Made by a program: the position numbers and the translations under genes. Positions 1 to 7,374 of a DNA stretch of 64,000 nt are shown here, one piece after another; the stretch's first letter is position 1; each line of letters starts with the position of its first letter. The notes below the pieces were generated by a model, which did no database searches, had not been told where the DNA came from, and saw nothing but the letters and a program-made list of their open reading frames with translations. Source of the DNA: Salinibacterium sp. NK8237 (GTDB taxonomy: Bacteria > Actinomycetota > Actinomycetes > Actinomycetales > Microbacteriaceae); assembly GCF_015864955.1 (NCBI RefSeq), contig NZ_JADYWE010000001.1:806001-870000 (forward strand). The letters run 5' to 3'.

Positions 1-587
1 ATGACCTGTTCGAGGTCGACGAATACGGTTGAGAAGACGACGAGAATAACGCGCTTCGTCTCAGGAATCGTCAGCCAGTACTGCGCCACGAGCGTCGGCA
101 GCGCGTCTCCAGCGTCATCTTCGTCTGCGGCGGCGACCTGCCGAATGTGGTGCGTACGGAGCACCTCTGAGTCTGTCGTAGCGAAACGCGCCACGGTCTC
201 GGGGTGCAGGTCAGGCATTGCGGCAATCCCAGCCTCAAGAACGCGCATCACTTCGGCAGGGGCGGTTCCGACAGCGGGTGTCATTCCGAGCGGCGGAAGG
301 TACAGAGTGAACGATGCCGAGAACGGCACGCCTTCGATCACATCGAGTGCGACTGTCATCGACTGGCCGTCGCCCTCAATCGCGGCCGCGAGACCATCGA
401 AGAGCTGACGCCGCATGCCATCTCTCAACAGCGAGTGTTCGTCTGCTCTCCCTACTCGCGCGTCGATGAGCCGACGAATGGATGCCCGCGCCGACTCTTC
501 ATCGTGCAGCGGCACCTGCCACCACTCCCCTGGCAAAGCGAACTTCAACTCGGGTAAGGACTTCTGAGCCAGCTGAAGGTCAATCAT
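1..587 (-). CDS. Soluble T7SS-locus paralog, copy 1 (3' end outside window)
   Basis: This minus-strand gene starts at the ATG at 587 and runs off the left edge, giving about 195 residues without a stop. It was found by reading the complement and reads without interruption (begins MIDLQLAQKSLPELKFALPG). Its start overlaps the end of the lipoprotein gene by 8 bases (ATGATTGA). I do not recognise a named family. It has no signal peptide or membrane helix. It is a clear paralog of the products at 4250-4921 and 3681-4253: an N-terminal P-x-x-W motif (LPGEWWQVPL here), a helical basic stretch, then a C-terminal strand region (QYWLTIPETKRVILVVFSTV). Copies lie at the end of both toxin cassettes, so I infer an accessory or immunity-related role. 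The function is unknown. Confidence 0.8.
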   Translation of the reverse strand, partial: MIDLQLAQKSLPELKFALPGEWWQVPLHDEESARASIRRLIDARVGRADEHSLLRDGMRRQLFDGLAAAIEGDGQSMTVALDVIEGVPFSASFTLYLPPLGMTPAVGTAPAEVMRVLEAGIAAMPDLHPETVARFATTDSEVLRTHHIRQVAAADEDDAGDALPTLVAQYWLTIPETKRVILVVFSTVFVDLEQV

Positions 588-1104
588 CGTTCGGCTCGCT
601 CCATTCGCCGTAACGGGCCTCGAGCGTGGACGCGGGAGCGATCAGGCTTGTGAAGGTATCTTTGGCGCCGAGCAAGCCGAGTTCGTCGATCACTGGGCCT
701 AAGTCGTAGCCATCCTCCGTTAACGTTGACGCATCCGGCGGCATCGGACCCTCCGCAACGGACAACGCGATATGGGCTGGGCTGAAAGATAACGATCGCC
801 ACACCGCCTTGAGCGCTTCATCCACCACTAGAGGCAACTCGTCTTCGGGCAACTCTGAAACGTAAATTTTGACCGAGTAGACCTGCCGAGGACCGTCGTA
901 GTAGGACCCTCCGAGCACACCCGTTATTGTCGGGACCGCCTCCATCAGCGCGGCGCGCACATCATCGTTTTGCTCCTCCTCCGATGGCCCTGTGTAAATC
1001 AACCCACAGGCCGTAAGCATCGCTACCGCCAGAACTGCGACGAGAGCGGCAGCGCTCAGGCGCATCCGCCTCGCGACACCACTTGTCCGCTGCTGAACCG
1101 TCAT
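580..1104 (-). CDS. Small lipoprotein, candidate immunity protein for the lipase-type effector
   Basis: This is a 174-residue lipoprotein. The N-terminus has a basic stretch, a hydrophobic core and a lipobox LTAC, with Cys at about residue 33, so the mature protein should be lipid-anchored outside the membrane. The start ATG at 1104 overlaps the stop of the upstream lipase-type effector (TGATG); a GTG one codon earlier is also possible. The mature part is acidic with no recognised domain. In staphylococci the T7SS lipase TslA is neutralised by a lipoprotein, TilA, encoded beside it. The order and overlap here match that logic, so immunity is the favoured role. This is inference from position and localisation; I claim no sequence similarity to TilA. 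Confidence 0.8.
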   Translation of the reverse strand: MTVQQRTSGVARRMRLSAAALVAVLAVAMLTACGLIYTGPSEEEQNDDVRAALMEAVPTITGVLGGSYYDGPRQVYSVKIYVSELPEDELPLVVDEALKAVWRSLSFSPAHIALSVAEGPMPPDASTLTEDGYDLGPVIDELGLLGAKDTFTSLIAPASTLEARYGEWSEPNDD

Positions 1105-2732
1105 CACTCTGACCCCTCGTATATAAAAACGCGCTCGTATTCGGAGAAGAACATTGCCTGTTCTTGTTTCTGAGCTAACACCCGCGGGTCGCTGCTGCTG
1201 TCGACCATCGCATCGGCCGACCCCGTGTAAGCAGAGGAGCTATGCGCAAATACGGGTTTTCCGGTGGCGGGGTCGATGGGAGCATCCGTGCTTACGGTCA
1301 CCCAGTGTGGTCGCTGGGTGCCTCCCGACCAAGGCGAGTCCAAAGTTGGAACAAAGTCGCCCTCGTGCTGCACGGATATAACGGACACACTCTCGGGAAT
1401 GTCCATCAGGTCGATCGGAGAACCTGACGTGAAAACGGCTTGAATGTTGAAGGGGCTCAGTGGGTCTGCTGCCATTTTTCCTGCCAGAATGCCGCCCTGG
1501 CTCCATCCGCTCATCATTACCGGATCGCCCGGAAGTACACCCGCGTCCATCATCGCCTGGGTTACGGCACGCTCGTAGGCCGCTTGCTGGGTCGGAGCGA
1601 GCATCAATGAGAGATTGGAATCGAGATCATTCATCGCGCCCTGATCACCTTGAGGCTTCCATGCCCCCTCAAAAGCGCCATTAACTTCTTGCCAGTCCTG
1701 GGTGCTCGGCAGCAGAACGCGCCACCCGAGACGGTTTCCGTGCTCGTCGAGGATCTCGACGATTTCGACGACGGTTGAGTCAGCCATGCCTTCGCCGTCC
1801 AGCTTCGCGTTGCGCGTCATGAGATCTTCGTAGTCGCGCGCCGGCTTCTGCTCCTGCGGTGGGCGCCGCACCATCTCGGGCGTGGGACGACGCTCTTCGT
1901 TTGAGAGGCGGATCGCTAGCAGGGCCGAGAGTCCGACTGCGTGCGCGAGCACAACCCCTGGCATCAACACCTGCAACAGCGCCTTTTCGGGCGGAAGATT
2001 GGCCAAAATTTCCCAGAACAAAGCGACGACAGTGTTCACCCAGACCGTGAGCTCCACCACTGCCATTACGAGCGCTTGGAGCGGTTCTAGCACCCCTGAC
2101 AGAACATCGGTCAGCCACTGACCGAGGATGCTCTCGCCACCAGGGAGCGATTCGACCCACGACGAGACATGATCGCGCAGCGTGTCGTTCATTGCTTCAA
2201 GCGCAGGCTCGATCGCCGCGATTGCGAGCCGGGCGGCTTCGTCACGATAGTTGGCGGCACGTTCGTAGGCTGCGCGAGCATCCACCACACCAGCATCGAG
2301 TTCATCGACATGGCTCTGAGCCTGACGGAGCTGCGATGAGACCTGTTCGTACTCTGTTCCGGTTTGCGGCCCGTAGAGTCGATTGGAAAGATCTGAACGA
2401 AGATTCTCATAATACGGCAATTCAGCCGCGGCCGCGTCAGCCAACTCGATGGCATTGCTAGCGGCGTCTTGCGCCTCACGCAGGCTCACCGCATATACAG
2501 AGAGCGCCTGCGCTGTCGCACCATAACGAGGCTGAGCTCTGGCTAGCCGCGCTGCCGCGCTCGACGAACGCTCGGACAAAGCCGTAACCGCCTCGCCCGC
2601 GCCAGCAACATCCGAAGCGAAATTGTTGAGTCTCAGGGTGGTGTCTGTGATTGCATCGGCAATGGTCAGGTACCGCTTGCCATACGAGGCGAGAGCTGTT
2701 GGGTCACCCGGGAGGGCGAGAAGATCAGACAT
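1104..2732 (-). CDS. T7SS effector-like protein with N-terminal export domain and C-terminal GxSxG lipase/esterase domain
   Basis: The protein has about 542 residues. Residues 1-200 are helical with the motif LPGDP near residue 9 and a block ending ALSVYAVSLREAQ; the same blocks occur in the product at 8244-9503, so both share one targeting domain. This domain resembles the putative T7SS signal domains of actinobacterial polymorphic toxins. Residues about 216-276 hold two hydrophobic segments. The C-terminal half is an alpha/beta hydrolase: nucleophile elbow GWSQGG (Ser about 412), a likely acid in HEGDFVPTLD (Asp about 460) and a likely His in FAHSSSAYTG (His about 498), an arrangement seen in PE-PPE/lipase-like hydrolases. 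The start overlaps the partner gene stop (TGATG), and a lipoprotein gene follows with overlap. I infer a secreted lipid-attacking toxin. The substrate is unknown. Confidence 0.85.
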   Translation of the reverse strand: MSDLLALPGDPTALASYGKRYLTIADAITDTTLRLNNFASDVAGAGEAVTALSERSSSAAARLARAQPRYGATAQALSVYAVSLREAQDAASNAIELADAAAAELPYYENLRSDLSNRLYGPQTGTEYEQVSSQLRQAQSHVDELDAGVVDARAAYERAANYRDEAARLAIAAIEPALEAMNDTLRDHVSSWVESLPGGESILGQWLTDVLSGVLEPLQALVMAVVELTVWVNTVVALFWEILANLPPEKALLQVLMPGVVLAHAVGLSALLAIRLSNEERRPTPEMVRRPPQEQKPARDYEDLMTRNAKLDGEGMADSTVVEIVEILDEHGNRLGWRVLLPSTQDWQEVNGAFEGAWKPQGDQGAMNDLDSNLSLMLAPTQQAAYERAVTQAMMDAGVLPGDPVMMSGWSQGGILAGKMAADPLSPFNIQAVFTSGSPIDLMDIPESVSVISVQHEGDFVPTLDSPWSGGTQRPHWVTVSTDAPIDPATGKPVFAHSSSAYTGSADAMVDSSSDPRVLAQKQEQAMFFSEYERVFIYEGSE

Positions 2733-3118
2733 CACCCCCCTCCATTGCGTGAGGAATTCATGAGGGGAGGTGCGGGGGTCGGTATGGGCGTGGGCAGGGG
2801 CTCTGAACGATAGGCACGCAGCGCCGCCGGCGACCGATACGACTCGACGGTCTCGGCCAACGACTGGTCAAGCTCCCTCATCGTGTCGTGCACGCTCTGG
2901 ACAGCCCCTGCGATCTGGCTGAGCTCCGTGATGAGCTCTGCTCGGCGAAGGTTCCATTGCGAACCGAAATCTTTTACTGTGCCGGCCAAACCATCATGGC
3001 CACACAGTTCAGCTACAGCCTCACTGAACGCTTCTGCCAGCCCAAATTCCGTCTGCACCGTGGCCATTGTCGACTGCAGTTCAGTCAGCTTGGCAAAGTC
3101 GATCTCAAGATCCGCCAT
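2732..3118 (-). CDS. Small helical WXG100-like partner of the lipase-type effector
   Basis: This 128-residue protein is mostly alpha-helical with a Pro-rich, disordered C-terminal tail (PTPIPTPAPP). A central QWNLRRAEL motif replaces the WxG turn of classical WXG100 proteins. The only close relative in the window is the product at 9503-9844, which has NWDFRRSEL at the same place and sits in the same position before another effector. LXG effectors of Firmicutes T7SS are encoded behind small helical targeting partners that bind the N-terminal domain, and the same role is inferred here. A good ribosome binding site (AGGAAAGG) precedes the ATG at 3118. The stop overlaps the effector start. Confidence 0.85.
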   Translation of the reverse strand: MADLEIDFAKLTELQSTMATVQTEFGLAEAFSEAVAELCGHDGLAGTVKDFGSQWNLRRAELITELSQIAGAVQSVHDTMRELDQSLAETVESYRSPAALRAYRSEPLPTPIPTPAPPLMNSSRNGGG

Positions 3119-3162
3119 GGCATTCCTTTCCTTTGCAGGTCCTTAAGCTAGCTGCTGCTCAA

Positions 3163-3194
3163 GCGCGCACGCACGCATGCGTACATGCATGCAC
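3163..3194. other. 32-nt perfect alternating purine-pyrimidine tract
   Basis: Every base alternates purine and pyrimidine from 3163 to 3194 (GC, AC and AT steps), just upstream of the partner gene start at 3118. Such tracts can adopt left-handed Z-DNA under negative supercoiling. The tract also contains overlapping GCATGC and ATGCAT palindromes. It lies in the untranslated gap between the WXG100 gene and the effector cassette. Confidence 0.7.
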
Positions 3195-3223
3195 TCGAAC
3201 GTCACAGCAGGAGGCGATAAGAG

Positions 3224-3250
3224 GGCCGCAACGGAACAACCGTTGCGGCC
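3224..3250 (-). terminator. Hairpin terminator or attenuator behind the WXG100 gene
   Basis: This is a perfect 11-bp inverted repeat, GGCCGCAACGG / CCGTTGCGGCC, with a 5-nt loop. It lies 28 bases after the WXG100 stop and is followed on the minus strand by CTCTTATC rather than a clean T-run. Partial termination here would make the WXG100 protein more abundant than the effector encoded behind it. Confidence 0.7.
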
Positions 3251-3277
3251 TCACATCTCAGAGTGCCTCGAGGGGGA

Positions 3278-3574
3278 CTATCCGCGAATTGCGTTACCCA
3301 GCTCGGTGTCAACCTGCGAAAGCTGGTCAGCGGCGGTGGTGAGGAACGTGCTCATGCCGTCCAAACCGGTGACAGCCTGAGTGGTGCCCTGCGTAAAGGT
3401 TTCGTAGGAGACCTGGAACGCACCCGACGCCGAGTCGGTGACAAAGCCACTCTCTACGAGACCGTTAACGAGCGTCTGAAGCTCAGTCAGCTTCGTGATG
3501 AGTTCGTCCTTGCCGGAGATCAGACGACCCGCGGCATCCGTCATTTCTGAATAAGTTACGTTCATGTTCGCCAT
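3278..3574 (-). CDS. WXG100 family (ESAT-6-like) protein
   Basis: The protein has 98 residues, the usual WXG100 length, and begins MANMNVTYSEMTDAAGRL. It is predicted to form two long helices joined by a turn around residues 43-53 (GFVTDSASGAF). The tryptophan of the WxG motif is absent; a Ser-Gly-Ala-Phe turn takes its place, a variation known in actinobacterial members of the family. The ribosome binding site AGGAG precedes the ATG. WXG100 proteins are secreted by FtsK/SpoIIIE-type T7SS ATPases as helical-hairpin dimers. Position between the two effector cassettes and a hairpin right after the gene suggest it is the abundant core substrate. Confidence 0.92.
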   Translation of the reverse strand: MANMNVTYSEMTDAAGRLISGKDELITKLTELQTLVNGLVESGFVTDSASGAFQVSYETFTQGTTQAVTGLDGMSTFLTTAADQLSQVDTELGNAIRG

Positions 3575-3680
3575 AGCTACTCCTCAGTTCACGTGTGTGG
3601 TGGGCCGGTCGACCTCAACCCCATTTAGACAGTAACGACTGCCTACGAAATTGCACATGGGTAGGTCTCCCCACGTGTGA

Positions 3681-4253
3681 CTATTCTTCAGAAACAGTAG
3701 CAGCGAGCTCAGAGAAATGCTCGCGAAAGCGTTCGAATCCAACCAGATCCGTTGTCGCGTTTCTCAGCACAAAGAACCCTCCCTCAACTTCGAAGGCGTA
3801 CGTAGCCCGCAACGTGACGATGTGAGAAGCTTCCTCGTCGAACGGCGCGTGACGCACGCAGAGCACACCCCGCAGTCCCGAGGTCGTCACAATCTCGGTG
3901 AGTGTGGGCTCGCGAATGACATCGGGGTCGCGGCTTCCCGCTATCTCTTCAACAGGAGCGTCGCCCACTGCGGATCGCGGGATCATCTCCCCCTCCACAT
4001 AGTGCACAGGCCCGTTGAAGGACTCCAGAAAGATGTAGCTGGCTTGCACTCCGCGCGCGGCAGTGTCGGTGGCGATCAGCGAAAGTGCGCCGACCAATGC
4101 CTCCGATTCGTCGCCAGAGAGTTTTACACGCGCGATCTCGACAACCTCGTCGACCAAAGCCTGCGCCCACACCCGAGGCGTGCTGTATTCCTCAAGCGGC
4201 CCGCAGGGAGGAACGCCGATCCAATCGTCGGGGTATCGGACAAAAACGCTCAT
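3681..4253 (-). CDS. Soluble T7SS-locus paralog, copy 3
   Basis: The 190-residue protein has no signal peptide or membrane helix and no named family that I recognise. It shares a layout with the products at 4250-4921 and 1-587: an N-terminal P-x-x-W-x-x-V-P motif (YPDDWIGVPPCG), a helical stretch, and a C-terminal strand region (EVEGGFFVLRNATTDLVGF) followed by a final helix. The start overlaps the stop of its sister gene (ATGA), so the two are translationally coupled. It closes the membrane-toxin cassette and is followed by the WXG100 gene. It could be a chaperone, adaptor or immunity accessory; nothing in the sequence decides. Confidence 0.82.
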   Translation of the reverse strand: MSVFVRYPDDWIGVPPCGPLEEYSTPRVWAQALVDEVVEIARVKLSGDESEALVGALSLIATDTAARGVQASYIFLESFNGPVHYVEGEMIPRSAVGDAPVEEIAGSRDPDVIREPTLTEIVTTSGLRGVLCVRHAPFDEEASHIVTLRATYAFEVEGGFFVLRNATTDLVGFERFREHFSELAATVSEE

Positions 4254-4921
4254 TCGGCGGACTCCTTCGATGAGAACGAGACACTCGACATCAGAGCGTC
4301 ACAGAGAAATTCAAGAGCTTCGACGATCTCGGCGGAGTCGGAAGTTCCAGGAACAAAGAGACTGGCAGTGAAGGTTATCCACGGCTGTCCTGGAGAGGTG
4401 GGGCTGACGATGTAGTTAACTAACCGGGTTGCGGGAGCAGTGAGTTCGCCCGCCTCGTCGTAGTGCGCGAGGCGATCGGCGACCACGCGCACAGCCAAGA
4501 CTCCGCCCACAGTGACAGCACGCGACCCCGCTGAAGCCGCCGACAGCGACAGAAGCGTGTCGTGCACTGTCCCCCCAGCAGCCGGTTGTTTCGGCAGCGG
4601 AGCGACCGCAACAGAGGCAGGAATATGGATGCCCGCAGTCTCGCTAATCGGCAACCACACTTCCCACACGCCCGAGTCTTGAGACTTTGCCACAAGATTC
4701 TGCAGCATCGCCCTCAGTCGCGCACGTGCGAGGTCACGTTTATCGGGCGCGACTGTCTGCATGACGTGAGTCACGATGCTCTTCACCTCGTCAGAGGCGC
4801 GCGCATCCATGTGCAGCACGACCCATCCCGGAGGCAGAAGCACTGCGATTCGCGGCGCCGCCGATCGAGGCAGAGCGTTCGTGGTGGTTCCATCGTTGGC
4901 GGGCGGCGTGAGATCTGTCAT
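4250..4921 (-). CDS. Soluble T7SS-locus paralog, copy 2
   Basis: The protein has 223 residues from the ATG at 4921. I chose this start because it overlaps the upstream stop (ATGA); the longer open frame extends inside the previous gene. The N-terminus is polar and probably disordered, followed by IAVLLPPGWVVLHMDA, a basic helix with DLARARLRAML, then WEVWLPISE and a C-terminal strand (PWITFTASLFVPG). The same blocks appear in the products at 1-587 and 3681-4253. No known domain was recognised. It is predicted to be cytoplasmic. Confidence 0.82.
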   Translation of the reverse strand: MTDLTPPANDGTTTNALPRSAAPRIAVLLPPGWVVLHMDARASDEVKSIVTHVMQTVAPDKRDLARARLRAMLQNLVAKSQDSGVWEVWLPISETAGIHIPASVAVAPLPKQPAAGGTVHDTLLSLSAASAGSRAVTVGGVLAVRVVADRLAHYDEAGELTAPATRLVNYIVSPTSPGQPWITFTASLFVPGTSDSAEIVEALEFLCDALMSSVSFSSKESAE

Positions 4922-5259
4922 CGCGAAACGTTCCATTCTGCAGTGCCACCTAATTTGTGAATCCGGATGCTTATTGTCGCGATCGCCGCAATGGTTCCTG
5001 CGGCCAGCGCCACCCACAGATACTCGAGCGCATAAACATCGTTATCGCGCGAGACCACGCCTAGCGCGCATTGCACCGAGATTAGCGCGATCACCATCGC
5101 TATAGCCACGATCAGAGCCCAAGCGACCGCGAACCAGACCGGCAAAGCGTTCTCCGAAAGAGTGGAGAGCACGCATGCGCGATCTACTTCGCACCGTTCG
5201 ATCTCTGCGTCGGACCACGTGGCGAGCGCAACGACGCTGGCCGCGAGTGTCGTTGCCAC
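4918..5259 (-). CDS. Short, possibly degraded member of the W-x7-C-x5-C membrane protein array
   Basis: The 113-residue frame starts at GTG 5259. It aligns only with the second half of its three neighbours: one W-x7-C-x5-C-x12-W motif (WSDAEIERC, CEVDRAC, ENALPVW) and the terminal ALEYLWV block. The CWKP-RWW and YTSPFWI segments present in the others are missing. An overlapping frame from GTG 5356, which overlaps the stop of the upstream copy, encodes a basic N-terminus ending RRERLRRLGG and joins this frame only after a one-base shift near 5260-5270. So this is either a frameshifted, decaying copy, a compact one-repeat variant with a late start, or a sequencing error. Two to three membrane helices are predicted. 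Confidence 0.6.
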   Translation of the reverse strand: MATTLAASVVALATWSDAEIERCEVDRACVLSTLSENALPVWFAVAWALIVAIAMVIALISVQCALGVVSRDNDVYALEYLWVALAAGTIAAIATISIRIHKLGGTAEWNVSR

Positions 5260-5340
5260 CGAGACGCCTCAAACGCTCCCGCCGCGAGACGTCCTTTGCT
5301 CTGCTCGCCCCGGCTACCGCGACAGAGGCCTCCTCAGCCT

Positions 5341-6204
5341 TCACCTCAGGATCCACTCACTGGGACCATGAACTCGATGAATGCGTTTACTCAGCGTGGC
5401 GACAGCGAAAAGTGTGAAAGCGGCGAGAATCACCCAGATATATTCGAGGGCCAAAATTGGCTGCCCTCGATCGAAAACTCCGAGTAGGCAGATCCAGGAG
5501 ACCACTGCCACGGTGTTCGCGTGTCTGGCGATCCAAAACGGAGAAGTATAGAACTGTCCCCGAGCGCGAGACTCACCGGCAGAACTAGGTGCCCACCAAC
5601 GGACTGGTTTCCAACAAATCACCGTCGCTGCGATCACGATAGCGAGCCAGCCGAAGGCGAACCAGACAGGCAATGCGTTGTGCGGGAGGATCGACACCAC
5701 ACAGGCAATAGCTTCCTCGCACCGCTCGATTTCGCGCTCTGGCCACGTCGCCCTCGCGATAATCCTGCCGGTTGCAGATCCGGCCAGTAATACAATTGTA
5801 AAACCGACAGCGGAAAAAACGAGCATGCGCCCGGCTCTCAGCGCAATGCGTTGCCCCCTCGCAGTTCTCGCCTCCGCACGGACCCGCTCGACAGTCCTCA
5901 TCTCGTCCTTCGGAGGAGGAAAAACGACGTTCAAGAGCAGCACAGCTGCGATGGCCAGCCCCCACAACCCCCCGATCAATACCAGTGCTCCATCAGTCAG
6001 CACCACAGACGCAGTACACCCGAGGTCACCCTCACAACCAGCAATACCCGTGACCGGCCAATACCCTTCCCTCACTAAGGACTGCGCAAGGGCCGCTGTT
6101 GCAAACGGCAGCGCGATCGCCCCTGCGACGCCAAGCAAGATGACTCCCAGATGCTCACGCAGGAGGCGTCTGAGCGCATTGAGCGGAGGCTGTTCTACTT
6201 TCAC
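5341..6204 (-). CDS. Polytopic membrane protein of the tandem array, copy 3
   Basis: This 287-residue protein is predicted to have about six membrane helices and two extracytoplasmic-type motifs of the form W-[PS]-x6-C-x5-C-x12-W/L (GYWPVTGIAGC..., ATWPEREIERC...). These are followed by CWKPVRWW, YTSPFWIA and ALEYIWV blocks shared with its neighbours. No known family was recognised. It follows the membrane-toxin-like gene within a run of paralogs, a pattern typical of immunity gene expansion. The GTG start at 6204 sits inside a 9-bp inverted repeat (6200-6249) that could hide the start in the mRNA. A 224-bp gap separates it from the previous copy. Confidence 0.82.
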   Translation of the reverse strand: MKVEQPPLNALRRLLREHLGVILLGVAGAIALPFATAALAQSLVREGYWPVTGIAGCEGDLGCTASVVLTDGALVLIGGLWGLAIAAVLLLNVVFPPPKDEMRTVERVRAEARTARGQRIALRAGRMLVFSAVGFTIVLLAGSATGRIIARATWPEREIERCEEAIACVVSILPHNALPVWFAFGWLAIVIAATVICWKPVRWWAPSSAGESRARGQFYTSPFWIARHANTVAVVSWICLLGVFDRGQPILALEYIWVILAAFTLFAVATLSKRIHRVHGPSEWILR

Positions 6205-6249
6205 CGGCCACCGCCGAGTTTGCGAGCCTCTAGACCGTTCGCCGGTGAA
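6200..6249 (-). promoter_or_regulatory. Inverted repeat overlapping a GTG start codon
   Basis: TTCACCGGC (6200-6208) and GCCGGTGAA (6241-6249) are perfect 9-bp arms separated by 32 bases. On the minus-strand transcript the downstream arm contains the GTG start codon (6204-6202) of the membrane protein at 5341-6204. The stem would occlude the start, suggesting translational control or a protein-binding site. The rest of the gap 6205-6428 holds no gene that I can see. Confidence 0.4.
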
Positions 6250-6428
6250 GCCTGCGTCTTTCTACCCGCCATCGTGGACACCCTTTGACCGTGGGTGCAG
6301 CCCGCGCTGCCTCGCCCGCCGAACAATCAAAAACTCCGTCACGCTCGACAACTGAGCACGGGAGCTTGGCATGCCGTCGGGTCGCACGCCGCTGACGCCC
6401 GTTAACGCTAACCGTGTCGTCGAACCCA

Positions 6429-7289
6429 TCACCATTCCCCCGGCCCCTTTACACCATGGATGCGAATGTTAACCATCGTTATAGCCACAATCGTGCCGGC
6501 GGCTAATACCACCCACACGTACTCCAATGAGTAGACATCGTCGAGGTCCGTGTCTAGCCCGGTGATGGAGAGCAGTGCAACAAGTCCGATGATTATCGCG
6601 TAAGTTCGAATCCAAAACGGCGACGTGTACGGCCGCACTTTGGCACGTCGTGCTTCGCTAGTGGGAGGTGAGCACCATCGCGCAGGTTTCCAGCAAATCA
6701 CCATCGCGGCAACGACAATCGCAACCCACAAGAACGCCACCCAGACAGGGAGCGCGTTTTTGTCCAAGATCGAGATCACGCACAGCGGGTCTTCCTCACA
6801 ATTGTCGATACGCGACTGCGGCCACGAGAACAGCGCCACAAGAGCCATGATCGGCGGCACGAAGAACAGCGCGAACATGAAAGTGAGGGTTGACGTGACA
6901 AGCGTCCAACCGACTGCAAAAGCAATCTTCTGATCGCGGCTACCTTTCGGCGCAACCTTTCTTTTGTGCACCACTTTTAGCCCATCTGCGGGCATCGGCA
7001 AATGCCTACTCACGAGCCCGATCACGATGATGGCGATGATGGCGATGAGCCACAACGCACTACCCCAGACCAAGACACCGTCAGTTGCAACTGCCGACAC
7101 CGCGCAGCCCAAGTCACTTCCGCAACCTTGAAGCTGCTCGGATGGCCATAGGGAGGCGAGCGCAAGACCCCGCAAGGTAGACCACACGGTCGCACTGCTT
7201 CCAGCGATAAGAATTACCGCCGCGACAGCGTAGAACGTCCTGCGGCTCGTGCGAATATTTCGATCCAGATTTGATCGCCGGGTAGTCAA
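6429..7289 (-). CDS. Polytopic membrane protein of the tandem array, copy 2
   Basis: The open frame reaches back to a TTG at 7430, which lies inside the upstream gene. I place the start at TTG 7289 because it gives 286 residues, matching the sister copy of 287, and puts the first membrane helix about 20 residues from the N-terminus. An ATG at 7378 overlaps the upstream stop (ATGA) but is out of frame and closes after 30 codons, so a past frameshift at the 5' end is possible. The protein has two W-x7-C-x5-C motifs (LWPSEQLQGC, SWPQSRIDNC), CWKPARWC, YTSPFWIR and SLEYVWV blocks. Family unknown; immunity role inferred. Confidence 0.75.
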   Translation of the reverse strand: MTTRRSNLDRNIRTSRRTFYAVAAVILIAGSSATVWSTLRGLALASLWPSEQLQGCGSDLGCAVSAVATDGVLVWGSALWLIAIIAIIVIGLVSRHLPMPADGLKVVHKRKVAPKGSRDQKIAFAVGWTLVTSTLTFMFALFFVPPIMALVALFSWPQSRIDNCEEDPLCVISILDKNALPVWVAFLWVAIVVAAMVICWKPARWCSPPTSEARRAKVRPYTSPFWIRTYAIIIGLVALLSITGLDTDLDDVYSLEYVWVVLAAGTIVAITMVNIRIHGVKGPGEW

Positions 7290-7374
7290 GAGTGACGTAC
7301 CCGCAGGGAACCAATGGGAATTTTCACGCTGCGCATTGCGGGACTCATCGTGGTCCTTCCGCGGACGGGGCGGG

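Noticed and set aside
1..408. Plus-strand 135-residue frame at the left edge
   Set aside because: It opposes a minus-strand gene that is a clear paralog of two neighbours and continues an overlapping operon; the plus frame is composition-driven.
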